Made by a program: the position numbers and the translations under genes. Under the pieces are notes generated by a model. The model worked only from the letters and a program-made list of their open reading frames with translations, was not told where the DNA came from and did no database searches. Shown piece by piece: positions 6,234 to 13,488 of a stretch of 20,782 nucleotides of DNA. Positions within the stretch are counted from its first letter, which is position 1, and each line of letters starts with the position of its first letter. The DNA comes from Palsa-513 sp050010595 (GTDB taxonomy: Bacteria; Actinomycetota; Thermoleophilia; Solirubrobacterales; Solirubrobacteraceae), in the NCBI GenBank assembly GCA_050010595.1, contig JBEKKS010000024.1, positions 1 to 20,782 on the forward strand, written 5' to 3'.

Positions 6234-7214
6234 ATGCTGATCCGCGACCTTACCGACGGCGACGATCTCGACCGCGTCCTGCTCGTTCGCGAGGTCGAGA
6301 CGCGCCTGCGTCGCGATGGCACCGATTACCTGCGGATCGTGTTCGCCGATCGCAGCGGAGCGCTCCCGGCGATGATCTGGGAAGGCATCGCCGAGCTACG
6401 CGACCTGCTCGCGGCGGGCCAGCCCGTGCGCGTCAGCGGCCGCTACTCCGTGCACCCGCGCTATGGGCCGCAGCTCACGATCCGAGGACTGCGGGCAGCC
6501 GAGCCGGGCAGCTTCGAGCTCGACGACCTGCTGCCCGGATCACCCCGCGACGCCGCGCAGATGGAGGCGGACCTGCGCGACCTGATCGCCACGATCCAGA
6601 ATCCCCACATCCGCCGGCTGCTCGATCGGCTGCTCGGGGCGCAGACAGCGCTGTGGCAGCTCTACCGTGTTGCGCCCGCCGCCAAGTACTACCACCAGGC
6701 CTACCGCCACGGCCTGCTCGAGCACAGCCTCGGGGTTGCCGAGGCCGTCAGCGCGTTGTCGGCGACCTTTCCCGGGATCGATCGCGATGTCGCCGTTGCC
6801 GGCGCGCTCCTGCATGACATCGGCAAGCTCGACGCGTACGCAAGCGCGGGCACGAGCATCGAGATGACCGATGCGGGGAGGCTCCAGGGCGAGATCGCGC
6901 TCGGCTATTTCCGCGTGCGCAGCGCGATCGAGCAAATCGAAGACTTCCCGCCTGCGCTCGCCACCGCTCTTACACACATCGTCCTGTCACATCACGGCAC
7001 GCTCGAGCATGGCAGTCCGGTCGTCCCGTGCACGCGTGAGGCGACGCTCGTTCACATGGCCGACAACATCGGTGGCCGGCTCGGCAGCTTCGACCGTCTG
7101 GAACAGGAGTTGCGCGCCGGCGAGAGCTGGTCCGGGTTCGATCGCGCCCTCGGCTCGACCGCCTACTTCGGCGGGCGCGAGGAGCCCGAGGTACCTGCGC
7201 GGGCCGTCGCGTAG
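6234..7214 (+). CDS. OB-fold plus HD-domain nuclease, YhaM-like 3'-5' exoribonuclease
   Basis: A 326-residue protein with an N-terminal OB-fold (about 1-85: L-I-R-D-L-T-D-G-D, then V-R-V-S-G-R-Y-S-V) and a C-terminal HD phosphohydrolase domain (about 150-290). Metal-binding residues are visible: H164 in L-L-E-H-S-L, the H194-D195 pair in L-L-H-D-I-G-K, the H253-H254 pair in L-S-H-H-G, and D277 in H-M-A-D-N-I. Order and length match B. subtilis YhaM (314 residues), a Mn2+-dependent 3'-5' exonuclease on RNA and ssDNA. I chose the ATG at 6234 because the family begins M-x-I-R-D-L; a GTG at 6225 is in frame. It is the first gene of a long plus-strand run; its neighbour encodes a DNA-damage regulator. 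Nuclease function is inferred from the family. Confidence 0.85.
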   Translation: MLIRDLTDGDDLDRVLLVREVETRLRRDGTDYLRIVFADRSGALPAMIWEGIAELRDLLAAGQPVRVSGRYSVHPRYGPQLTIRGLRAAEPGSFELDDLLPGSPRDAAQMEADLRDLIATIQNPHIRRLLDRLLGAQTALWQLYRVAPAAKYYHQAYRHGLLEHSLGVAEAVSALSATFPGIDRDVAVAGALLHDIGKLDAYASAGTSIEMTDAGRLQGEIALGYFRVRSAIEQIEDFPPALATALTHIVLSHHGTLEHGSPVVPCTREATLVHMADNIGGRLGSFDRLEQELRAGESWSGFDRALGSTAYFGGREEPEVPARAVA

Positions 7215-7306
7215 GCAGCATTCGCGCACGCAGAGGCCCCAAAGACCGCGCATAACGGGCCCGCGGGGACGGCTCGGCTGGCCGCCGCAGCTATCGTTAG
7301 CCGCGG

Positions 7307-9373
7307 ATGGCAAAGGACACGGAGAAGCTGATCCGGCAGCTGTCCTTGATCTCATACCTGATGGCCGAGCGGCGCCCTGTAACCGCGCTCGACATCAAGC
7401 GCGATGTCGAGGGATACAGCGGCATGAATGAAGACGCGTTCGCGCGGCGGTTCTACGCGGACCGAGCCGAGCTCGAGTCGTTGCGCATCCCGCTGACAGT
7501 CGAGAAGCCACTCGACGGCGTGGCTGAGCAGGAGAACTACTCGCTGCGACCCGAGAACTTCCACCTCCCGGCGATCGAGTTCACCGACAACGAGCTTGCC
7601 GGGCTCGCCACCGCGCTGTCGCTACTCGATGGGGAGTTCGCATACGCGGAGCCGCTGCGTCTGGCCCTGCAGCAGATCACCTGGGGCCGCCCGAGCCCGC
7701 TGCAAGCACCGGACCAGCGCGGCGTCGCGCTTGGCATCACCGCATCCGCCGGTGGCCACGACCTCTCGCAGCGGCTCGTGAAGATCGAGACCGCGATCTT
7801 CCGCAACAAGACGATCACGTTCGATTACTACACGATGGAGCGCGACGAGGTGGGCTCGCGCAAGGTCGATCCGTACCACCTGCTCTACCGCGGCTGCCAG
7901 TTCTACCTGCTTGGCTACTCGCACGAGCGTGGCGCGCTGCGCGTCTTCCGGCTCTCGCGCATTCGCGGGAAGGTTGCCTACGCGACGAAGGCAGAACACG
8001 ACTTTCGCCGGCCGGCCAGCTTCGACCCGCGCGAGTACGCGAACCGCGCCGAGTGGCAGTTTGGCGAACCCAGCGGTACGGCAGAGATCCGCGTGGCCGA
8101 GCGCATCGCCTGGCAGCTCGACCGACACTACGGTCGCTATGGCGAGATCCGCGACATCGACGGGAACGGCGATCGCCTCTTCGTCACCGAGTATTCGGCT
8201 CCACGCCAGCTGATCGCATGGGTCCTCGGGTTCGGCGAGCACGCGACGATCCTCGGTCCGCCTGAGCTGGTGGCCGAGCTCGACCGACGCGTCGCGCTGA
8301 TCGTTGCGCGTCACGAACGCTCCCCGGCCGCCAAGGAAGTCGCAACCCCGCCGCCGGTGGCGAGGGCAAACGGCGCGAGCGATGCGAATGGGCGCACCGA
8401 GGCTGCGATCCGCCCGGAGCGCTTTGCCCGTCTCGTTACGCTCGCCTCGATTCTGATCCAGGCGGGCAGGTCGGGGCGGCTGCTCGAGCTCGCCGAGCTC
8501 TGCCAGCGGCTTCAGATCACCGAGCCGGAGCTCCGTGAAGACATCGGCGTGCTGAACGTCGTCAACTTCGGTGGCGGTTCCTACGTGCTCTACGCCGAGA
8601 TCGACGACGATGCCGGGACGATCGAGGTCGACCCCGAGCCCTACAGCGACAACTTCGCCCGGCCGGCGCGCCTGCTTCCGGTCGAGGCGAAGGCGCTCGT
8701 GGCCGCGATCGACCTGATCGGCGAGCACCTGCCGCAAGGCTCGCTGACCTCGGCGCGCGCGAGGATCGTCGGCGCGCTCGGCGAGGATCCGATGGATCAG
8801 GGTCTACAGGTCGCCCACGCAAGCAGCGACGACTCGGGCATTTCGCGCGTCGTCTCCCAGGCGATCCGCAAGCACGTGCTGCTCGAGCTGGACTACTACA
8901 AGGAGAACGAGGACGAGTACTCGGCGCGCCGCGTCGAGCCGTATGCGCTGATCAACGGACGCGAGGGCTGGTATGTGGCGGCATACGATCCGACCAAGCA
9001 GGATGTTCGCCACTTCCGCCTCGACCGCGTTCGCCGCGCGGAGCTGACGAACGAGCACTTCGAACCGCGCGAGGATGTCAACCCCTCGGCCGACGTCGAC
9101 GGTTGGCCACGCACCGGGGAGGTCGCAGCCTCGCGCACCGCGCGCGTCTGGATCTCACCCGACCGGGCGCGCTGGGCACGCGAGCAGCGCAAGGTTGTCG
9201 CGACCTATGCGGACGGTGCGATCGCGGTCGAGCTCAGCTTCGCCGGTGTCGACTGGCTCGTGCGCGAGGTCCTCAAGGAGGCGGGCGACGCGGCGGTTCT
9301 CGAGCCAGAGGACGCACGCGCGGCGGTGCTCGAGGCAGCACGCGGTCTCGAGCGCAAGCCGGCAGCGGTCTGA
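7307..9373 (+). CDS. pafBC: Fused PafB-PafC transcriptional regulator (two HTH-WYL units)
   Basis: A 688-residue protein made of two homologous halves. The first has a winged HTH (about 5-65, L-I-R-Q-L-S-L-I-S-Y-L), a WYL domain (about 165-220, with H-L-L-Y-R-G-C-Q-F-Y-L-L-G-Y and F-R-L-S-R-I-R) and a C-terminal extension. The second, from about 369, repeats the order, with a WYL domain at about 520-580 (P-Y-A-L-I-N-G-R-E-G-W-Y-V-A-A-Y, F-R-L-D-R-V-R). PafBC activates the LexA-independent DNA-damage response in mycobacteria, where it is two proteins; a natural fusion is known in Arthrobacter. Ligand sensing through WYL is thought to be by ssDNA. The usual Pup-proteasome neighbours (pafA, prc genes) are absent here, while repair genes lie about 3.4 kb downstream. 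No TTGTC-type damage promoter is visible upstream. Confidence 0.88.
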   Translation: MAKDTEKLIRQLSLISYLMAERRPVTALDIKRDVEGYSGMNEDAFARRFYADRAELESLRIPLTVEKPLDGVAEQENYSLRPENFHLPAIEFTDNELAGLATALSLLDGEFAYAEPLRLALQQITWGRPSPLQAPDQRGVALGITASAGGHDLSQRLVKIETAIFRNKTITFDYYTMERDEVGSRKVDPYHLLYRGCQFYLLGYSHERGALRVFRLSRIRGKVAYATKAEHDFRRPASFDPREYANRAEWQFGEPSGTAEIRVAERIAWQLDRHYGRYGEIRDIDGNGDRLFVTEYSAPRQLIAWVLGFGEHATILGPPELVAELDRRVALIVARHERSPAAKEVATPPPVARANGASDANGRTEAAIRPERFARLVTLASILIQAGRSGRLLELAELCQRLQITEPELREDIGVLNVVNFGGGSYVLYAEIDDDAGTIEVDPEPYSDNFARPARLLPVEAKALVAAIDLIGEHLPQGSLTSARARIVGALGEDPMDQGLQVAHASSDDSGISRVVSQAIRKHVLLELDYYKENEDEYSARRVEPYALINGREGWYVAAYDPTKQDVRHFRLDRVRRAELTNEHFEPREDVNPSADVDGWPRTGEVAASRTARVWISPDRARWAREQRKVVATYADGAIAVELSFAGVDWLVREVLKEAGDAAVLEPEDARAAVLEAARGLERKPAAV

Positions 9374-9421
9374 GCGGCCATCCCGGCCGCGGGCGTGTCT
9401 GAAACACTGCGAACCCTCCAG

Positions 9422-10486
9422 ATGAAGGGCTTGATCCTCTCCGGCGGCCGCGGTACGCGCCTGCGGCCCATCACCCACACCAGTGCGAAGCAGCTCGTGC
9501 CGGTCGCGAACAAGCCCGTGCTCTTCTACGCGATCGAGGCGCTCGCGCAGGCGGGGATCGACGACATCGGGATCATCATCGCCCCGGAGACCGGCGATGA
9601 GATCCGCACAGCGGTCGGCGACGGCTCGCGGTTCGGCGTCAAGATCGCCTACGTGGTTCAGGACGAGCCCGCCGGACTCGCGCACGCAGTCCTCACGGCC
9701 GAGCCATTTCTCGGGCGCGAGCCGTTCGTCATGTACCTCGGCGACAACCTGCTGCAGGGCGGGATCGCCGAGCTCGTCACGAGGTTCCGCGCGAGCGAGC
9801 CGGACGCGCTGATCTTGCTGACTCCGGTTCCGGACCCCGAGAGCTACGGCGTTGCCGAGCTCGACGGTGAGCGCGTGGTGGCGCTGGCGGAGAAGCCTGT
9901 CAACCCGCGCAGCAACCTTGCGCTGGTCGGCGTCTACATGTTCACACCGGCAGTGCACGACGCGGCGCGCGCGATCGAGCCGAGTGCCCGCGGCGAGCTC
10001 GAAATCACCGACGCGATCCAGTATCTGATCGACAGTGGCATGCGCGTCGAGTCCCACATCGTCCGCGGCTGGTGGAAGGACACCGGGCGCCTCGACGACA
10101 TGCTCGAGGCAAACCGGCTGATCCTCGACACGATCGAACCGCGCTGCGATGGCACGCTCGAGGATGCCCAGCTCGACGGGCGCGTGATCGTCGAGGCAGG
10201 TGCCAGCCTCGTGCGCTCGACCGTCCGCGGTCCGGCCGTGATCGGCGAGGGAGCGAAGCTGATCGATGCCTACGTCGGCCCGTACTCGGCGATCGGCGAC
10301 GGCTGCACGATCGAGCGCGCCGAGGTCGAGCACTCGATCCTGCTCGCCGGCTGCCACGTGCATGACCTCGACGTCCGGATCGAGTCCTCGTTACTTGGAC
10401 GCAACGTTCATGTGAGCCGCCAGGGGCAGCAGCCACGCGCCTACCGCCTGATGGTTGGCGACAACTCGGAGATCGCGGTCCCCTGA
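9422..10486 (+). CDS. rmlA: Glucose-1-phosphate thymidylyltransferase, long form
   Basis: A 354-residue enzyme that makes dTDP-glucose from dTTP and glucose-1-phosphate, the first step of dTDP-sugar synthesis. The nucleotidyltransferase signature L-S-G-G-R-G-T-R-L-R-P-I-T is at 5-17 and the metal-binding G-D-N at 107-109; E-K-P follows later. Residues from about 245 form a left-handed beta-helix of hexapeptide repeats (I-G-E-G-A-K-L, I-G-D-G-C-T-I), which marks the long StrD-like class rather than the 290-residue short RmlA. The ATG at 9422 begins M-K-G-L-I-L as usual; a GTG at 9395 is in frame. Its stop overlaps the next ATG by one base (TGATG), so rmlA-rmlD-rmlB is one operon. Confidence 0.93.
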   Translation: MKGLILSGGRGTRLRPITHTSAKQLVPVANKPVLFYAIEALAQAGIDDIGIIIAPETGDEIRTAVGDGSRFGVKIAYVVQDEPAGLAHAVLTAEPFLGREPFVMYLGDNLLQGGIAELVTRFRASEPDALILLTPVPDPESYGVAELDGERVVALAEKPVNPRSNLALVGVYMFTPAVHDAARAIEPSARGELEITDAIQYLIDSGMRVESHIVRGWWKDTGRLDDMLEANRLILDTIEPRCDGTLEDAQLDGRVIVEAGASLVRSTVRGPAVIGEGAKLIDAYVGPYSAIGDGCTIERAEVEHSILLAGCHVHDLDVRIESSLLGRNVHVSRQGQQPRAYRLMVGDNSEIAVP

Positions 10487-11337
10487 TGCGCATCCTCGTG
10501 ACAGGCGCCGCCGGTATGTTGGCGCAAGACGTGATCGCCGATGCGCAAGCTCGCGGCCATGAGGTCCTCGCTCCCGACGAGCGGGACCTTGATGTGTGTG
10601 ACCGTGGCGTGCTTGACCGCGTCTTCGCCGAGCTGCTCCCGGAGGCGGTCGTCAACTGCGCTGCCTGGACCAACGTCGACGCAGCGGAGTCCTCCGAGGC
10701 GGCAGCGCTGGTCCTGAATGGAGAGGCTCCAGGCCTGCTCGCGCAGGCGGCGAACGCCGCCGGAGCAATGCTCGTCCACATCTCGACCGACTACGTGTTC
10801 GATGGCTCGGCGACGGCGCCTTACGTCGAGTCGGATGCTCCCGCCCCGCGCACCGCCTACGGCAGGACGAAGCTCGCCGGGGAGCGGGCGGTCCTCGCAG
10901 CCGGCGGCGCACACGCGATCGTGCGGACCGCCTGGCTGTACGGCGTTGGCGGTCGCAACTTCGTCGCGACGATGCTGGGTCTAGCGCGCGACGGGCGCGA
11001 GGAGGTTGCCGTCGTCGCGGACCAGATCGGCTCGCCCACATATTCCGGCCATCTCGCGCACGCCCTCGTCGAGATCGCCGAGCGACGGCTCAGTGGGCTG
11101 ATGCACGTGGCCGGCGGCGGGCAGTGCTCTTGGGCCGACCTTGCTCAAGCCGCCTTCGTGGCTGAGGGCCTCGAATGCGAGGTCCGCCCGGTGACGACCG
11201 CGGAATTCCCGCGCCCGGCGCCCCGGCCGGCCTGGTCTGTGATCGTCAGCGAGCGCTCGGACGTGCCGCGTCTGCCGGCGTGGCGCGAGGGCCTTGCCGA
11301 CTACCTCGCCCAGGCAAGTGCGGTGGGGTCGCGATGA
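10486..11337 (+). CDS. rmlD: dTDP-4-dehydrorhamnose reductase
   Basis: A 283-residue short-chain dehydrogenase that reduces dTDP-4-dehydro-L-rhamnose with NAD(P)H, the last step to dTDP-L-rhamnose. It shows the G-x-x-G-x-x-(G/A) nucleotide loop T-G-A-A-G-M-L-A (6-13), N-C-A-A-W-T-N-V-D-A-A-E typical of RmlD, I-S-T-D-Y-V-F-D-G, and the catalytic Tyr125-x3-Lys129 in A-Y-G-R-T-K. The length is normal. It starts on the last base of the rmlA stop and ends with a 4-nt ATGA overlap with rmlB, so the three genes are probably translated together. Confidence 0.95.
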   Translation: MRILVTGAAGMLAQDVIADAQARGHEVLAPDERDLDVCDRGVLDRVFAELLPEAVVNCAAWTNVDAAESSEAAALVLNGEAPGLLAQAANAAGAMLVHISTDYVFDGSATAPYVESDAPAPRTAYGRTKLAGERAVLAAGGAHAIVRTAWLYGVGGRNFVATMLGLARDGREEVAVVADQIGSPTYSGHLAHALVEIAERRLSGLMHVAGGGQCSWADLAQAAFVAEGLECEVRPVTTAEFPRPAPRPAWSVIVSERSDVPRLPAWREGLADYLAQASAVGSR

Positions 11338-12335
11338 GGCTGCTCGTCTGCGGTGGCGCCGGCTTCATCGGCTCGAACTTCGTCCGCCAGCGGCTTGCTA
11401 CGACCGGCGACGAGATCGTCGTGCTCGACAAGCTGACCTACGCAGGCCGCCGTGAGAACCTCCAGGACGTCGCGGACGATCAGCGCTTCCGCTTCGTCCA
11501 TGGGGCGATCGAGGATCGCGACGCGGTCAGGGGCGCGATCGACGGCGTGCAGGCAGTCGTCAACTTTGCCGCCGAGACGCACGTGGACCGGTCGATCGCC
11601 GAGCCCGACGCCTTCGTCCGCACGCACGCGCTCGGCACCCACGTGCTGCTCGAAGCTGCGCGCGAGCGCGGCCTGCGCTACCTGCAGGTCTCAACGGACG
11701 AGGTGTACGGATCGATCGCCGAGGGCTCATTCAGCGAGAGCTCGCCGCTGGAGCCATCCTCGCCCTACAGCGCGACGAAGGCCGGGGCCGACCTGCTCGT
11801 GGCCTCCTATCACCGCACTTTCGGTCTCGAGGCCGTGATCTGCCGCGGCTCGAACAACTACGGGCCCTACCAGTACCCCGAGAAGCTGATCCCGCTGATG
11901 GTGCTGAACGCGCTCCACGGCGATCCACTCCCGGTCTACGGCGACGGGCGCAACGTGCGCAACTGGCTGTTCGTCGAGGACTTCGCCGCAGGGATCTCGT
12001 TCGTGCTCGAGCACGGCGCTCCCGGCGAGGCCTACAACGTCGGCGGCCCCGACGAGAGCGACAACTTGACGGTTGTGCGCCGGATCGTCGAGCTGTGCGG
12101 CGCCGACCCGTCGCTGATCGAGTTCGTCACCGACCGTCCCGGCCACGACCGCCGCTACTCGCTGGGCTCGGAGAAGGTCGCCGCGCTCGGCTGGCGGGCG
12201 GGTACGCGCTTCGACGAGGGTCTAGAGCGGACCGTTGCCTGGTATCGGGACAACGCGTGGTGGTGGGAGCCGATCCGCTCCGGCACCTACCGCGAGTATT
12301 ACGAGCGCCAGTACGGCCGGCGCCTCGCCGGCTGA
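11334..12335 (+). CDS. rmlB: dTDP-glucose 4,6-dehydratase
   Basis: A 333-residue NAD+-dependent extended SDR that converts dTDP-glucose to dTDP-4-keto-6-deoxyglucose. Visible motifs are G-G-A-G-F-I-G-S-N-F at the N-terminus, H-V-D-R-S-I, the catalytic T121-D122-E123 in S-T-D-E-V-Y-G-S, and Tyr145-x3-Lys149 in Y-S-A-T-K. N-N-Y-G-P-Y-Q-Y-P-E-K-L-I-P is diagnostic for the family. I set the start at the ATG at 11334, 4 nt inside rmlD; the frame stays open further upstream only as an rmlD shadow. The operon order is A-D-B; no epimerase rmlC is present in this window. Confidence 0.95.
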   Translation: MRLLVCGGAGFIGSNFVRQRLATTGDEIVVLDKLTYAGRRENLQDVADDQRFRFVHGAIEDRDAVRGAIDGVQAVVNFAAETHVDRSIAEPDAFVRTHALGTHVLLEAARERGLRYLQVSTDEVYGSIAEGSFSESSPLEPSSPYSATKAGADLLVASYHRTFGLEAVICRGSNNYGPYQYPEKLIPLMVLNALHGDPLPVYGDGRNVRNWLFVEDFAAGISFVLEHGAPGEAYNVGGPDESDNLTVVRRIVELCGADPSLIEFVTDRPGHDRRYSLGSEKVAALGWRAGTRFDEGLERTVAWYRDNAWWWEPIRSGTYREYYERQYGRRLAG

Positions 12336-12344
12336 GACGACGCC

Positions 12345-12366
12345 CCCGGGCAGCTAGCTGGCCGGG
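12345..12366. terminator. Inverted repeat between convergent rmlB and the lipoprotein gene
   Basis: A 22-bp inverted repeat, arms CCCGG/CCGGG around CAGCTAGCTG with one G-G mismatch on each side, starts 9 nt after the rmlB stop. It overlaps the lipoprotein stop codon at 12354-12356. Lying between converging genes, it could act as a terminator in both directions. No T-run follows, so it would not be a canonical intrinsic terminator. Confidence 0.45.
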
Positions 12367-12782
12367 CTCAGCCCGCTGATGCGCCAGCTCTTGCCCTGCT
12401 TGACCAGCGCGAGCGTGTAGAGCTTGGTCGTGCCGTTGTCGTCGGACTTGACGACCGCCGTCGCCGTGTCGCCGCTGACGCCGTATTTGGTCACCGTCAA
12501 CGTGAAGCTGCTGACCGTGTCGATCTGGTTCGTTATGTCGTTCTGGCAGCCGCCGACCTTGTTCAGCTGCGAGACGAGGCTTGCCGCAAGGATGCTGTCG
12601 CAGATCGTCTTCGAGTTACCACTCGATGCGTCGCTCGAGAAGCTGCTGATCACGTCGCCGATCGCCTTCGCCGGTCCGGTCGCCTTCGGTGTGGTTGTGT
12701 TTGCGTTCTTCTGTGTCAGCGAGCAGCCGCCTAGCGCCAGCGCGAGGCAGATGGGAATCGCAATGAGCGGACGCACAGTCAC
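12354..12782 (-). CDS. Small secreted lipoprotein, possibly NTF2-like fold
   Basis: A 142-residue protein with a lipoprotein signal peptide: V-R-P-L-I-A-I-P-I-C-L-A-L-A-L-G-G-C, with the lipobox Cys at residue 20. A Thr/Asn-rich linker follows, then a domain of about 105 residues with two more cysteines (C-D-S-I-L-A and G-G-C-Q-N-D-I) that could form a disulfide, and a strand-rich end (T-A-T-A-V-V-K, K-S-W-R-I-S-G-L). This pattern resembles NTF2/DUF4878-like lipoproteins; the exact family and function are unknown. The start is GTG at 12782 or GTG at 12776. Either way its 5' end lies across the start of udgB on the other strand, an unusual head-to-head overlap. Confidence 0.8.
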   Translation of the reverse strand: MTVRPLIAIPICLALALGGCSLTQKNANTTTPKATGPAKAIGDVISSFSSDASSGNSKTICDSILAASLVSQLNKVGGCQNDITNQIDTVSSFTLTVTKYGVSGDTATAVVKSDDNGTTKLYTLALVKQGKSWRISGLSPAS

Positions 12783-13479
12783 CGCGCAGAGCCTACGCGA
12801 GTCGACGCTCGCGGGTCTTGAGGCGCTGATCGTCGAGTGTCGCGCCTGCCCGCGATTGGTTGCCTGGCGGGAGCAGGTGGCGCGCGAGCGACGCGCCGCG
12901 TTCGCGCACGAGCGCTACTGGGGCCGGGCCGTCCCCGGGTTCGGAGACCCGGCGGCGCGGATCGCGCTGCTCGGCCTCGCGCCCGCCGCGCACGGCGCCA
13001 ACCGGACCGGTCGCATGTTCACCGGCGACCGCTCCGGTGACTTCCTCTACGGCGCGCTCTGGCGCGCCGGGCTTGCGAACCAGCCGACTTCGAGGGCTCG
13101 GGACGACGGGCTTGAACTGGCGGGCTGCTTCGTCACCGCGGCCGTGCGTTGCGCGCCGCCCGCGAACAGGCCCGCGCCCGACGAGCGTGACCGCTGCCTG
13201 CCCTATGCGCGCCGCGAGCTCGAGCTGCTCAACCGGCTCGCGGTCGTCGTCTGCCTCGGTGGCTTCGCCTGGGACGCGGCGCTTGCGATTCTCGCGGTGC
13301 GGCGCAAGCCGCGGCCACGCTTTTCCCACGGCGCCGAGCTCGCGCTCGATGACGGCCGCACGCTGCTTGGTTGCTACCACCCGAGCCAGCAGAACACGTT
13401 CACTGGGCGCTTGACCGAAGCGATGATCGATGGCGTCCTCGCGCGGGCGTGCGAGTTGGCCGGCGGCCCGGCCCGGTAA
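12763..13479 (+). CDS. udgB: Family-5 uracil-DNA glycosylase (UDGb), Fe-S cluster type
   Basis: A 238-residue glycosylase that removes uracil, and in characterised UDGb enzymes also hypoxanthine and similar deaminated bases, from DNA. The family-5 active-site motif G-L-A-P-A-A-H-G-A-N-R-T-G-R is at 71-84 and the second motif H-P-S-Q-Q-N-T-F-T-G-R-L-T at 206-218. Cys26, Cys29, Cys130 and Cys145 are placed as 4Fe-4S ligands. I chose the ATG at 12763, with GGGA 6 nt upstream; an ATG at 12751 is also in frame. The open frame extends further but is then antisense to the lipoprotein gene. lhr starts 9 nt after its stop, so the two are almost certainly co-transcribed. Its promoter must lie inside the lipoprotein coding region. 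Confidence 0.94.
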   Translation: MSGRTVTAQSLRESTLAGLEALIVECRACPRLVAWREQVARERRAAFAHERYWGRAVPGFGDPAARIALLGLAPAAHGANRTGRMFTGDRSGDFLYGALWRAGLANQPTSRARDDGLELAGCFVTAAVRCAPPANRPAPDERDRCLPYARRELELLNRLAVVVCLGGFAWDAALAILAVRRKPRPRFSHGAELALDDGRTLLGCYHPSQQNTFTGRLTEAMIDGVLARACELAGGPAR

Positions 13480-13488
13480 CGTCGAGTG

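Noticed and set aside
7215..7306. Possible PafBC/RecA-NDp damage promoter upstream of pafBC
   Set aside because: No TTGTC element with the right downstream TA-N3-T was seen in this spacer or directly upstream of udgB; TTGTC copies elsewhere lie inside genes.
9155..10363. 402-codon minus-strand open frame antisense to the pafBC end and rmlA
   Set aside because: Both sense genes are well supported by motifs; the antisense translation has no recognisable domain.
11175..11333. Upstream extension of the rmlB frame
   Set aside because: It overlaps the well-supported rmlD end; the Rossmann motif begins right at the ATG at 11334.
12424..12762. Upstream extension of the udgB frame
   Set aside because: It is antisense to the lipoprotein gene, which has a proper signal peptide and lipobox. 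UDGb proteins start close to the first Cys pair, as with the ATG at 12763.
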